Below, piece after piece: positions 1-46,705 of a stretch of DNA of 64,000 bases. The stretch is from Hirundichthys speculiger. Lineage: Eukaryota > Chordata > Actinopteri > Beloniformes > Exocoetidae. Under the pieces are notes generated by a model. It was not told the origin of the DNA. It saw only the letters and a program-made list of their open reading frames with translations, and did not search any database. The first letter of the stretch is position 1. Every line of letters starts with the position of its first letter. Location of the stretch: the NCBI GenBank assembly GCA_018398805.1, contig JAGFBZ010002118.1, forward strand, positions 186,001-250,000. Direction: 5' to 3'. The position numbers were made by a program, and so were the translations under genes.

Positions 1-454
1 GTACTCCGCAGCAGCATGGTATGTAGCATGGAGAAACTATTGGATTGTGCCTGAGGGAATTAGTATTGTGTTATAAAGTGGAGATTTAAATTCCGATGAA
101 AAAAGATTATCATTTGTGGTAATCTATACAAAAATAGTTCAGAATCTTAACAAATTGATTAAAAGTCAAATATAAAAATCTGTCATTGACAACAGTGTTA
201 AAAACCCTTATAGATAGATACATCCTATTGATATTGATTGATTCATAGAACTTAAACTTGACTGGAGCTTAGCTGTGACAGTTTATTTGAAATTGTTGAA
301 AAATGAATACGTACCCTGAAGTTTGTATGAAAATGTACACAGCATGTCAGGACTAAAGCCAAGTGAACTCATTTGCAATATTAACACTAGTTCAGAGTAA
401 CATACAGGTTCAGGTTCCTTTAATGATATCACAAATAGATTTGTTTTGCACAGT
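1..454. other. AT-rich sequence, nothing recognised
   Basis: No exon, repeat family or coding frame with recognisable similarity. It lies beyond the gde1 3' end. Confidence 0.5.
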
Positions 455-600
455 AGTGCAGTGGTTAGCAAAAAGGTTTGGTTGGAACTGGGTTCACCTG
501 GGTCTTTCTGTGTGGAGTTTGCATGTTCTCCCTGGGTACTTTGGTTTCCTCCCACCCCATAAACATGTTCTTTAGGCTAATTGGTAAAGGTAAACCCCGC
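455..600 (+). mobile_element. tRNA-derived SINE-like fragment
   Basis: Contains an A-box-like GTGCAGTGGTTAGC, a diverged B-box region near GGGTTCACCTGG, then the typical fish SINE body TGTGTGGAGTTTGCATG, TTTCCTCCCACC and AGGCTAATTGGT. Decayed, without clear target duplications. Confidence 0.55.
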
Positions 601-850
601 CTAGGCTTCATATACATTAACCATAATGTAATTCTGAGAAATAAATCAGTCTAACTAATATGTATGTATGTGGCAGTGAGAAAAAGCTGCTTGCACTGGA
701 AAAGTGTTCAACTGCCTCTAAGTTGGGAGTATTATGGTGGCACTGGGGATTGTTCATGGTTTTGATAGTAAACACTGATGTAAATTAGTACTCTCTAAAC
801 TTCTCTGAAATCATCTATTTAAAGACATCTTTTTTGCATTCTGAAACCTC

Positions 851-1145
851 CTGCACTGTAAAAAAAAAAAAATCCTAATTTTATGGTAAATAACTAAATT
901 TGTACAGTAGTTTTTCTGTTTTCTAAAAAATAGTCTACAAAACTGTAAAATAACAGACATTTCTTGTAAATTTAACAATTCCTTGTAAATATAACAACAC
1001 AGTTGTTTTTAAAAGTATTGTACCAGTAATGACAAACTATATTCATTTCTCTTTTTTAACAGAAAAATGACTGTATTATTATACATGATCTTTCCTGCTC
1101 TCTTAAATTACAGTCAAATCTTCATAAAATGACAATAATTATCTG
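851..1145. repeat. AT-rich ACTGTAAAA-type interspersed repeat
   Basis: Starts GCACTGTAAAAAAA and repeatedly uses ACTGTAAAA, TTTTACAGT-like and TTGTAAAT words. This resembles AT-rich non-autonomous DNA elements common in fish. Boundaries and class are uncertain. Confidence 0.3.
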
Positions 1146-1504
1146 TAAGTAAATATGAAGCTTGTTAAATCAAGGTTCATGTCCATATGAACAATCTCAT
1201 GTCTTTCTGTGTAATTTTAAGGAAACTCTCACTAGTTTCACTCTACACACATACTAGCTCTCCACAGTAATTAATGTTTTACAAGTTTATACAGATATCA
1301 GATAGAGTTTCTATTATAACTGTCTGTAACACCCGTATTGCAATCCAACTCTTGTATGATTGTTACGGGTGTCTCATTAATGATCCGCGTCTGATCGTGA
1401 GGCATCGGTACTGACATCTTGAGTGTATACCGCAAGTATTCCGCAAATTATTTTAAGTTAGCAATAAGGGGCGTTGTTTAACACTAAAACAGCTGTGGTT
1501 GCAA

Positions 1505-1765
1505 TCGGAAAAACAGATGCGTAAGGATGGGTCATAAAGTCATAAAAAGGGTCATAAGGTCATAAAGGGGCATAAACCTGTTGTTTAACACACTAAAACA
1601 GATGTGTAAGGATGGGTCATAAAGTCATAAAGGGTCATAAACCTGTCAAGTTTGACAATAAAACTGTTGTTTAACGCCCGGAAACAGATCTGGTGAGGGT
1701 CATAAAGTCATAAAAAGGTCATAAAAGGTCATAAGGTCATAAAGGGGTAATAAAACTGTCAAGTT
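1505..1765 (+). repeat. GGTCATAAA degenerate tandem repeats
   Basis: GGTCATAAA or GTCATAAA occurs about a dozen times, in higher-order units that also contain TGTTTAAC, AAACAGAT and GTCAAGTTTGAC. The larger unit recurs at about 1500, 1595 and 1680. Confidence 0.6.
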
Positions 1766-2129
1766 TGACGAGAAGTGGATGGTTATTCTCTCTCCCATTA
1801 ACACACTAAGAACGCCACAGTGAAGCCAGAGAGGAAGAGATCGAAAGAAGAAAAGTCACCAGGAGATCTCCAAACTTCTTCTGACGACAGAAAAACCACA
1901 TTGGAAAAATGGTTAATCTGTTCTTGCGTCTTCTTTCTTCTTGAAGAATAAATCCTTTGAATATTTCCCTCCGATGGTTGGTTGGTTAGCTCCCTCGGTC
2001 CCAAGCCGGTCCTGCTCCTTCGAAGATGCCCCACGGAAGAACTTTCCTTCTCCTCAGGTTTTATGCTCTCTCTCAACCAGCCTGCCTCAGCCCATAAAAG
2101 TCCTTGTTTGGTCTTCCTCAGAATCCACA

Positions 2130-2450
2130 ACTCTCGATTAGTTGACTCACATCTGCATAGGCGTACATAATTTCCCCAAACTCACATAACAATTCATGAT
2201 TGGTTTATCCACCCCTGCATAGGTGTATAATTACCAAAAACTTCACATAACCCTTCTTGTTTGGTCACACGTCAACTCATGATTGGTTTCACATACAGTC
2301 ATTCATGCATAATTCACAGACAGAGTCCCATAGTCATTCTGATTGATTCAGGCATCTCAGCAGAGGCGTACATAATTATCATGACATATAGACTTCTCCT
2401 GATTGGCTTATTCACATATAACAGGGCAGAGGCGTTCTCATCCACACATC
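2130..2450. repeat. diverged direct repeats, unit about 65 bp
   Basis: Five copies of a TGATTGG core followed by CAT(A/C) and GCATAGGCGTACATAAT-like words. On the minus strand each gives a CCAATCA box. Confidence 0.5.
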
Positions 2451-3550
2451 TCCTCCCAGGTACCAAGTTACCCTGTTTACTGTTTAGTGGCTCGCTACTG
2501 CTAAACCTAACTAGCCACAGCTAATTCTGATGTAACATTTTATGTACCTATGTATGTCACAAAGGGTACCCAAAGCTCAATTAACTGAATGATTGGTTAA
2601 TATCAAGAATATGTGCTCATTTGCCATGTTTCTGCCCAAAGCCTTGTGCATGATTCTGCTCGAAGCTCCTCCAAGGTCGCCCTGAGCTGCTACCCACCAA
2701 AGCAATCTCTCGCACATGGCTTACCCCTGACCCAGAGCCAGCCACTGCTACGCTTGTTTGTTTTGCAGGTTAAAACTATTGTTTTTGATAACAACCTCCT
2801 TCCCTGCTCTTTGTTGTGTCTTTGTTAGCTCTGAGCTGGCCCTTGGCAGCCTGACACACAGAATTGTTTTGAATAACTAGCTTAACTTTCCTCTCAAACA
2901 AAAAGTTACCTAATTAACTAACCCTAATTCACGCTTCATCCAAATCTATTCCCCATCTATTTTAGGTATGTCATGAGAGAAAATTAATACTTCCATTGGG
3001 CTTTTACCTTAATAACCAAATTAACAACTGATCCAAGTCTCATCCACTTCTACCATTTTATTTTGAAAACCTTGCCTCCCTGCTCAGCTCAGCCCAGACG
3101 AACAGAGCCTCGCCTCAGCCAGAAATCTTCACACGCAGAATTTAACAATGATTTCTCCCTTCATTGATCTACGTCTCTACTACATTACAAAATCAACTAA
3201 ATCATCTTGTTTCTGATTATTGATTAGAATCACACATTTTATTGATTAGAGATTGATTAGAGATTACAAATCACAATAATAACCACATTTCTGTTACTCC
3301 ACTACACTATGAACATAATCAGATTATAAATTTGCATTCTGCAATCACCCAGATGCGACATTTTCTCCTTTTCATAGCTCAGCCTTAGAAAAAAATCTCT
3401 TTAACAGAGCTGGGATGATTCCAACTTTTTCCGGGTCACTTGACAGTGTGAAGATTAACACTCCTATAGCACCTTTAAACCGGATATGGACTCTTTGCCA
3501 AACTTGATCATGTTTCCCATTCACCCAGTTCACAAATCACTCATACACCA

Positions 3551-3556
3551 TTTATT
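3551..3556 (-). promoter_or_regulatory. candidate gde1 polyadenylation signal
   Basis: AATAAA on the minus strand about 170 nt downstream of the gde1 stop codon. It is the nearest canonical hexamer to the stop. Transcript evidence would be needed to confirm that it is used. Confidence 0.4.
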
Positions 3557-3726
3557 CAAACATATAATGTACAATGTATAGTATGCAGCACCATTATGTT
3601 TACAATCACAAACAAATTAGCATATTGCATGCAACTTGGGTTAAGCATCCTACTCAAGCAATGACACTTAAACATGTGTCAAATAAGACTACCACCTGAG
3701 CACAAGAGCCCAAGATCTTTCATTTG

Positions 3727-40042
<36,316 letters not shown>

Positions 40043-40789
40043 CGCTGTTCTGTTGGGTTGTCTTCTTGGCTTCTCGATAGTTCCTGATAGGAGAAGCACC
40101 GGCACATTTACCGTCCTCGATGACATATGTTCCGCCCGGCAAAGCTGTGACGGAAGTTGTCAAAACCAAACCATTTAAAGCTGAGAGAGGCTGTGAATGC
40201 TCGCTGCTTTTAACCTGATAAACAACAGGAACAGTTTCAGGTTGCTCCCCGCGGCGGATATGGCGACTTTGTCCTTCCGAGTCCTCGATTCTGCTAGTCT
40301 GCCACATCAACGTTGAACAAGTACATTTACAGCTAGAAAAGCAAAACAATTATCGAAAATTTGAAAGTGAACCAGAATCCAGGATTTCTTCCGGATCACA
40401 CCCAAAATGAAATCAGTTCTTCCTTTTTTACATTTCCGACAACTCCTGAAAATGTCATCAAAATCCATCCATGACTTTTTGAGTTATCTTGAACACAGAC
40501 AAACAAACAAACAAACAGTTAAATGCCGACAAAAACATAACCTCCTTGGCGGAAGTAAAAAAAACGCAACATTTTTAGAGTTTTCCACAAGGGGGCGCGC
40601 GAGCAGAAAAACAACCTTATAAAACGACGGGTCCACAGTTGAACATTTCCGGGTCGCCGTGTAGCTACGGCTAACTAGCTAGCAGCTAACGTTGTTGTGG
40701 CAACAGCTAACGCTGTTAGCTAACTCCAGACGCAACTGGACACTTCCAGTCTTGTTTCCATTTCCTCTTCCATGTGTTTAACCTCATTT
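40043..40789. promoter_or_regulatory. shared promoter region between divergent gde1 and tmem186
   Basis: The two start codons are 748 bp apart in head-to-head orientation, so both transcription starts must lie here unless one gene has a further upstream exon. The block at 40640-40735 is dense in GCTAAC/GTTAGC motifs, including the near-palindrome GCTAACGCTGTTAGC, and contains GTTGTGGCAAC, resembling an RFX half-site. No TATA box was recognised. A dispersed repeat occupies 40365-40558 inside the interval. Bidirectionality is inferred from geometry. Confidence 0.55.
40365..40558 (+). repeat. dispersed fish repeat resembling an RTE/SINE 3' tail, inside the shared promoter
   Basis: Begins near TTCCGGATCACACCC, contains (ACAAACAA) units around 40498-40517 and ends CCTCCTTGGCGGAAGTAA. 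I recognise this combination (a GGATTACACCC-like head, CAGACAAACAAAC, then CTCCTTGGCGGAGGTAA) as a common teleost interspersed repeat. The exact family name is uncertain. Confidence 0.5.
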
Positions 40790-43371
40790 ATGGTGAGCCT
40801 ATTTTTTCACGAGTGTTTATTTTGTCGCTGACCAAATAATGAAGTAGACATGACAGTGTAATTATTAGCTAATTGCTTTTTATTCAGGAGTGAATTACAG
40901 GTCAGTTCTGGTTCTGACCGCACTGGTATACTTAAAACGTAAATTGAAATTACCTCTACGTCTATCAACGTTATTATGCTAAATTAGACTATACTAGTGA
41001 CGATGCCTTATAATAAATGTTTGAGGTACCAGAGGCATTCTAGAAGCTGCAGTTCTACACCCTAATCATAAAACAAAAACTGCTCTTACCTGAGCAGAAA
41101 CATGTTAAAGGCCACCCAGTCCTGGATTGTTGACAGAACCCAGAACCCAGGCTACAAGGACAACCCAAATTCCTATTAAAATAAAGGATGCTGTGTAAAA
41201 CGGAAATAAAAACAAACTCTAATGATTTACAAATCTCATAAAATCCATATTTTATTCTCAGTAGGACATAAGCGCATTAGATGCTGAAAGAAGCATTTTG
41301 TCATTTCATGGAAAATATTAGCTCATTATGACTTTGATGGTAGCAACAAATCTGAAACAAGTTGGAACAGGGCGATGTTTATTTATTTATGTATTTGCCT
41401 TTTGAACATATATGAACTATACAGTCCTTTTCATAATAATATGAATAATTATACAATGATATATCAAACAGATTTATCAGAAAAGAAAAAATAAAAAACC
41501 TTTAGAATTCAGGCATTAAACATCAGGCCTGATGTTTAACATTGTCCAGCATCCCCTCTTCTTTGAGCAACTGTCTGTAAAAATCTGGGAAGTGAGGAGA
41601 CCACTTCCCATGCAGGAAAATACTGCGAATATCGATTCAAGTCAGCAACTACTAAAATTATGACCGAGTTAACAAGTTGTTTTCTGGCATGAGGGGGTAT
41701 TCTTGATTTTCCTGATTGAGAAATCATTTTTCTGATGTCACTTGAACATAACATTCACTGCTGGTCATTCAGGTCTCAGAGGGAGCGAGGCACTGCCGTG
41801 TTGAGAAAAATAAATGTTATCCGAGCTATTCGTCATGATATCAGGCTTATCGAAATGACGCCATAATTTCCTGTTATCGGCCGATACGTATCGTGCACCC
41901 CTATTTATGTTAACATTTTTCTGAAATTGTTCATAATTTTTAGATTCAATATGTCAAAGATTGATGAACCTCTGCGGCCATCTTAACATCAAAGATGCTT
42001 TGCCTCTCTAAAATGCTCATTTCAAACTCAGTTATGTTATTGCCAATTTATGTAATTTGTTGTCAAAAGTTCCTCCGTTTGTTTTTGATTTGCCTGTTAC
42101 CTCTCCAACCTTTTCTTGCCCCTTTTCCTGGCTTTTTATTTTTTTTTTAGATGTATTGCTGCCATCAAAATCAAAATGAGCTATTATTTTCCATGAAATG
42201 GTAAAATGTCTGTTTCAATATCTGAATTTTTTTTGTTATTTATGTTCTGTTGAAAATAAAATATGGGTTTATGAGATTTGCAGATCATTGTAATCTGTTT
42301 TTACTTGCATTTAACACAGCGTACCACATTTTTCAGAACTGGGGTTGTAGGTTTATGGGCCCAACTATGCATCTAAGTAATGTTTTATATTCTTTTTTGT
42401 CCTTTGTTTTAATTTTATCTTTTACTGGTCAGTTTTTTTTCTTAGTCTGGCTATATTCTGGCATTCTCTGTTTGTGGTAATTTTAGCTCTATTATTCCAT
42501 ATAATGATAGTGTGCATATTGAATTAAAACATCTCTATGCTTAAAGTTTTATACTATTGGAACTAATAGTGAACCAGGCTAGTGTAATTTTTTTTAAATG
42601 TCTCGAAACACCCACATTTAGGTTTAACAACCACGGACATATGTCATTTTAATTTAATCTATCTGATGTTACTTTCCCACAGTTTAAGTCAGTGCTGCTG
42701 CACAGGTTAACTTCCAAAGTTGTATTCAAATTCAAAAAATACTTTATTAATCCCCCAAGGGGGAAATTCAAGTTTCAGTACACCAGAAGATCATGTCTGC
42801 TTGCAGGCCAAATATCTCATAGTTTACAGCCTCTTTCAACAAGTCACAAACCGACCCAAGAGAGATGCCATGGACTCCTTACAGCTAAAACGACATCTTC
42901 AGTCAGATATTCTGACGTGGCAACACAGAAGTACTCTATGATTTACACCCTTCCGCATATTAAGATGCTCAGAGCGATTTCCAAGCTTAGACTTTCAAAC
43001 AGGTATCCCTGTGGTCATCCTGCCCCCAGTGTCTGTCCTTTACTTCCAGGGAGATGTCGCCTTCTTTCTAGTCAGCTATACAACAGAAACGGCACTGTTT
43101 GCTGGTGTGATGCTGTATACTGCTAGTCACGTCTTCAGGAGAGTTGCAGGGATGATGTACCTGGATCAGTCCCAGAGCACACTCAAAGTTTCCCAGCTCA
43201 CTTTATGCCTGTGTCAGATTTTATGACCATTGGGGATACAGGAGACTGTGAAATGAGACCATACTGAAACTTAAGAGATACAGCAGTGCAGAGACATTGT
43301 ATTTCTCCACTCATTTTGGAAGAGTGGTGGACAAACAGGGCTTTGAGAAGGTATTTGGGAGTTTAAAATGA
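40790..43371 (+). CDS. tmem186: tmem186 (mitochondrial complex I assembly factor), two exons, reading frame disrupted
   Basis: TMEM186 is a two-pass mitochondrial inner-membrane protein of the MCIA complex that assembles respiratory complex I. Exon 1 supplies only ATG (40790-40792) before a GTGAGC donor; exon 2 (42683-43371) follows the acceptor TTTCCCACAG in the right frame. Diagnostic matches: FRRVAGMMYLDQSQSTLKVS and RYSSAETLYFSTHFGRVVDK, then EKVFGSLK and TGA. Hydrophobic segments are VILPPVSVLYFQ and ALFAGVMLYTA. The frame changes near 42995 and 43250, both at homopolymers. A segment of about 25 nt containing the family's FWG motif is missing near 43204. The intron is retained, so this is not a processed copy. 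It is either a decaying gene or a mis-assembled intact one. Confidence 0.83.
41153..42351. mobile_element. palindromic DNA transposon in tmem186 intron
   Basis: The left end, TACAAGGACAACCCAAATTCC with AAACTCTAATGATTTACAAA further in, mirrors the right end, GCAGATCATTGTAATCTG to AACTGGGGTTGTA. The inner words ATTTTATTCTCAGTAGGACA and GAAAATATTAGCTCATT also have complements (AATGAGCTATTATTTTCC, GAAAATAAAATATGGG). The family has TACAACCCC termini; its superfamily is not certain. Unrelated sequence lies in the middle. Confidence 0.7.
41395..41902. mobile_element. partial hAT end nested in the palindromic element
   Basis: The right edge is TATCGGCCGATACGTATCG, then TGCACCCCTA, a hAT-like terminus. 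A matching left terminus was not found. ATTTATGT occurs on both sides but in low-complexity sequence. Confidence 0.4.
42683..43371 (+). CDS. tmem186: tmem186 exon 2
   Basis: Frame by segment: 42683 to about 42995 (mitochondrial leader region to KLRL), 43000 to about 43203 in the +1 frame (both membrane segments to VSQLT), 43205 to about 43250 (MPVSDFMTIGDTGDCE), and 43255 to 43371 (ETILKLKRYSS to the stop). Bases 42719-42775 are a LINE 3' tail that is read in frame as the peptide FKFKKYFINPPRGKFKFQ. Confidence 0.8.
42719..42775 (-). mobile_element. Rex1-like LINE 3' tail within tmem186 exon 2
   Basis: The plus-strand core ATACTTTATTAATCCC, then AAGGGGGAAATTCAAG, matches the 3' end of the Rex1-like LINE at 54957-55015 (ATACTTTAATAATCCC, then GAGGGGAAATT) and, inverted, the tail at 47850-47900. 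It is a severely 5'-truncated insertion antisense to tmem186. Confidence 0.65.
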
Positions 43372-44549
43372 CAGTATAAGTATGAGGCAGATGTGTGAGA
43401 TAAATAATTAAAATGTTAATATTATAGAGTTAACAACTGTTGCTGGTATTCTTTCTATCTGTGATAATGCTGCCACTTTAATAATGTTTTGGTTTTGTTT
43501 TATTAATGAAGTCTTGACAATCTTATGACAGTAAAAATACAAGAGGGAAAAATATTTGCATTATGTAAATTTCTCAGACAAACATATACAAACATAATAA
43601 GACATAAGACAAACACAATATAAAACTAGAGCAGCATTCAAGTAAAAATATCAGCCAACCATTGTAAATAAAGATTTTGCATTTGAAAAGTTGAAAAATA
43701 TAAGTACTCATTACACAAAATTCACAGATTAAAGTGGTGGATACACCATATATGTTATAGGGTTATTATTTCACTCTAATTTAAAATGGTAGATGTCTAA
43801 GATGTCAGTAAAGAACTCAGTTACAATTTACAATGATTGAAGAAGTGTAGGTCAGAAGAAGTAAAGACCCTGTCTTATTGTGATGGAGGCTTAGTATTAT
43901 ACTGTAACTGATTTTCTTCAGGGTGTACGCTCTCGCAGAGTGTACGTCTGTTAGAAGGCAGTCTATAATGTTCCCCCAAGACTTCGTCCAAATAACCTCA
44001 CAGAGTCAGTCGGTCTATTTATGGAGCTTAAATGCTGCTCAACAGGTAAAGGTGTGGCTCTGTACATGTGTGTGAGGTTCTGTAAATAGAAAACAACAAC
44101 TATTACTAAAAATCATCACACTTAACTTATAACACACAATCCGGAAATATAATAATCAAAAAGATAAATAAACCATGGCACGGCAATCTCATGACACTCT
44201 GACAGTAGGAAATTAATGGGAATATCCCCTTAACTCATCGGCGTTAATATCCGTCGTGGCACTAATGGCCAGACTAATTTAACTTTAACATCACCATAAG
44301 CAGAGAAGATGCAGATGAACATGCATACAACACAACAGAGTGACTTACTTCTCTATGGACACACAAAGTATACAGCAACAACACACACAATGTCCGTGGC
44401 AACACAACTTTTCCCTTCTTTCCTCTCATCTCACTTCTCTGTCTCCTCCCCTTTCTCACCTAGAGCACAGCGCTTGGCTCCATGTGGCGCGACAGTGCCA
44501 CTAGTGGCTGACACTGCAATAACATGCTTCAGAACACTTATTTTTAAAT
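43372..44549. other. tmem186 3' flank, no gene recognised
   Basis: Probably begins with the tmem186 3' UTR. AT-rich, with no conserved frame or clear repeat. Confidence 0.45.
43667..43672 (+). promoter_or_regulatory. candidate tmem186 polyadenylation signal
   Basis: AATAAA about 295 nt downstream of the tmem186 stop codon. Plausible by position only. Confidence 0.3.
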
Positions 44550-44765
44550 TGTATCAATTCAATTCAATTTTATTTATTACAGTACTAATTGTCTCTTGGC
44601 GCTTTTCAGAGACCCAGAGCATGACCCCCGAACAAATATTACTATAAGTAATATTATGAAATCCTAATTAAAGAAACAATGGAAAGTAAAAAAAAAACAA
44701 ACTCCACTAGTGGGAGAAAAACCTTTAAGTCAAATAGTGGCGAGGAGAGGCTCAGTGTCTTAGAA
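44550..44765 (+). repeat. dispersed fish repeat (AATTCAATTCAATTTTATTTAT type)
   Basis: TCAATTCAATTCAATTTTAT is followed by TTGGCGCTTTTCAGAGACC, then CTCCACTAGTGGGAGAAAAA, the usual word order of this teleost repeat. Class (SINE or LINE tail) uncertain. Confidence 0.55.
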
Positions 44766-44828
44766 TAGGAGAGTTACGACACTCTCTGATATCGCCGACA
44801 CACAGTCACATGGTTCATGCAATTGAGT

Positions 44829-44909
44829 GCAGTTAAATTCCGCATGGATGACGGAGTCCTCTGCAATAGGCAGTTAAATGCCGTGTAGGGTGGCGGAGCC
44901 CTCTGCAAA
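44829..44909 (+). repeat. 41-bp direct duplication
   Basis: GCAGTTAAAT(T/G)CCG, then GGAG(T/C)CCTCTGCAA, occurs at 44829 and again at 44870. Confidence 0.6.
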
Positions 44910-45639
44910 GCATCACGTGAACGTAGGAAAAGTGAATGTGAGTATGACTGGAGGGGAAATACCACTAGGTATTTAACCACATACTAAAATAGACAGTGGA
45001 TAAACAGTGGACTTTTGTGGATGCAAAGGCAAGAAGCTCCGCTTGAAAGAGTTGAAGTGAGACCTACCACGAAGGTAGATTTGATTCACTGTCCTGTCTA
45101 AAATTCTCCAGTTATTAGAACACCGTAGGTGTTGCAAAACTGGACTAAATTGCTCAAAATGGCAAAAAGCAACAGTAAACCAGAAGCAAAGAAGGCAAGT
45201 TTATTTGTAGAGCACAATTCGTACACAAGGCAATTCAAAGTGCTTTACAGATGCATGAATCACAAGAAGGCAAATTGAATCATTCCATAATAAATTAAAT
45301 TAAAAATTAATTAAAAAGAAAAATAAATTAAATTAAAAATGAAGAATGCAGATAAAATCCTTTCAGTTGTAATATGCACATCTAAACAGAACTGTTTTCA
45401 GTCTGGATCTGAACATTGTCAGAGTTCAGGTCTGTCTCACATCTTCTGGAAGACTGGTCCAGATTTTAGGAGCATAAAACTGAAATGCAGCTTCACCTTT
45501 TTTAGTCCTGACTCTGGACACCAGCAGGAGACCACTACCTGAGGTTCTCAGAGTCCAGGTTGGTTCATATGGATCTAACATGTCAGAGATGGACTTTGGG
45601 GCCATGAAGAGACTTGAACACAAGTAGAGCTGTTTTAAA

Positions 45640-45900
45640 GTCTCTGAGGGACAGGAAGCCAGAGACCTGAGGACTGGACTAATACGGTCTTATTTCCTGG
45701 TTCTAGTCAGGACCAGCGCAGAGACCTCAGGACTGGACTAATATGGTGGTATCTCCTGGTTCTAGTCAGGACCAGTGCAGAGACCTCAGGACTGGACGAA
45801 TATGGTGGTATTTCCTGGTTCTAGTCAGGACCAGTACAGAGACCTCAGGACTGGACTAATATGGTGGTATCTCCTGGTTCTAGTCAGGACCAGTGCAGCA
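45640..45900. repeat. 59-bp tandem repeat inside the L2 coding region
   Basis: GACCT(C/G)AGGACTGGAC starts at 45664, 45723, 45782 and 45841, a 59-bp period over four units. The period is not a multiple of three, so it destroys the L2 frame. Confidence 0.95.
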
Positions 45901-46705
45901 GCGTTCTGGATGTACTGCCTTACAGCTGGTTTAGAGCCCAGTGAGCAGGCCGTTACAGTAGTCTAACCTGGTGGAGACAAACTTATGGATTAGTCCTAAA
46001 TCTGGTTTAGACACTATTCCTTTGATTCTGGCAATGTTTTTTAGATGGTAAAAAGCTGCAGATGTTGTTGCTTTAATGTGGCTGTTAAAGTTCAAGTCTG
46101 AATCCAATATTAACCCTAAATTTCTGACCTGATTTTTAGGTTCTAAAGAGTCTCAAAGTGACTTATAACACTTTCTCTTTGTTTCTGTGGGCCACAGACA
46201 ATGATTTCAGTTTTGTCTGAGTTTAGCTGGAGAAAGTTGTTTTGCATCCATACACTGATCTGTTCGATGCAGAATCTACAGGCCCATGTTCTCCTGCTGT
46301 CAGTGAAACATAGATCTGAGTATCATCTGCATAGTTGTGGTAGGACACATTAAAGCTGCGTATTAGCGGCCTAATGGAAGCATGTACAGATTGAACAACA
46401 GGGGTCCCAGGATTGACCCCTGGGGAACCCCACAGGTCATGGCCATTGGGTCTGAGACAAAGTTACCAATTTCAACAAAGTATCTCCTGTCCCTGTGATA
46501 GGACCTGAACCAGTTTAAAGCATTTTCAGAGATTCCCACCCAGTCTTCTAATCTCTGTAATAAGATCACATGGTCACTTGTGTCAAACGCAGTGTTTAGG
46601 TCCAGCAGAACTAAGACTGAGGTGCTGTGTTTAGGCGAATATCGTTTGTCACATTGATCAGGGCTGTCTCAGTGCTGTGGGGGGGCCTGAAGCCTGATTG
46701 AAAAC

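Larger units (their letters stand above)
1325..3360 (-). mobile_element. candidate solo-LTR-like block
   Basis: Read on the minus strand it starts TGTCGCATCTGGG and ends GGGTGTTACA. It has several CCAAT boxes in diverged units of about 65 bp (2130-2450) and a TATA-like CATAAAACC near 2065, an arrangement like a retroviral U3. No target duplication or internal retroviral region is seen, so this is a weak call. The region has no gene. Confidence 0.25.

Noticed and set aside
1798..2130. 110-codon minus-strand frame
   Set aside because: No recognisable similarity. It sits in an LTR-like repeat block and is likely a chance frame.
40790..43371. Divergent gene first considered to be ccp110, the human neighbour of GDE1
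   Set aside because: The exon 2 protein matches TMEM186 (FRRVAGMMYL, RYSSAETLYF, GRVVDK) and nothing resembling CCP110 is visible.
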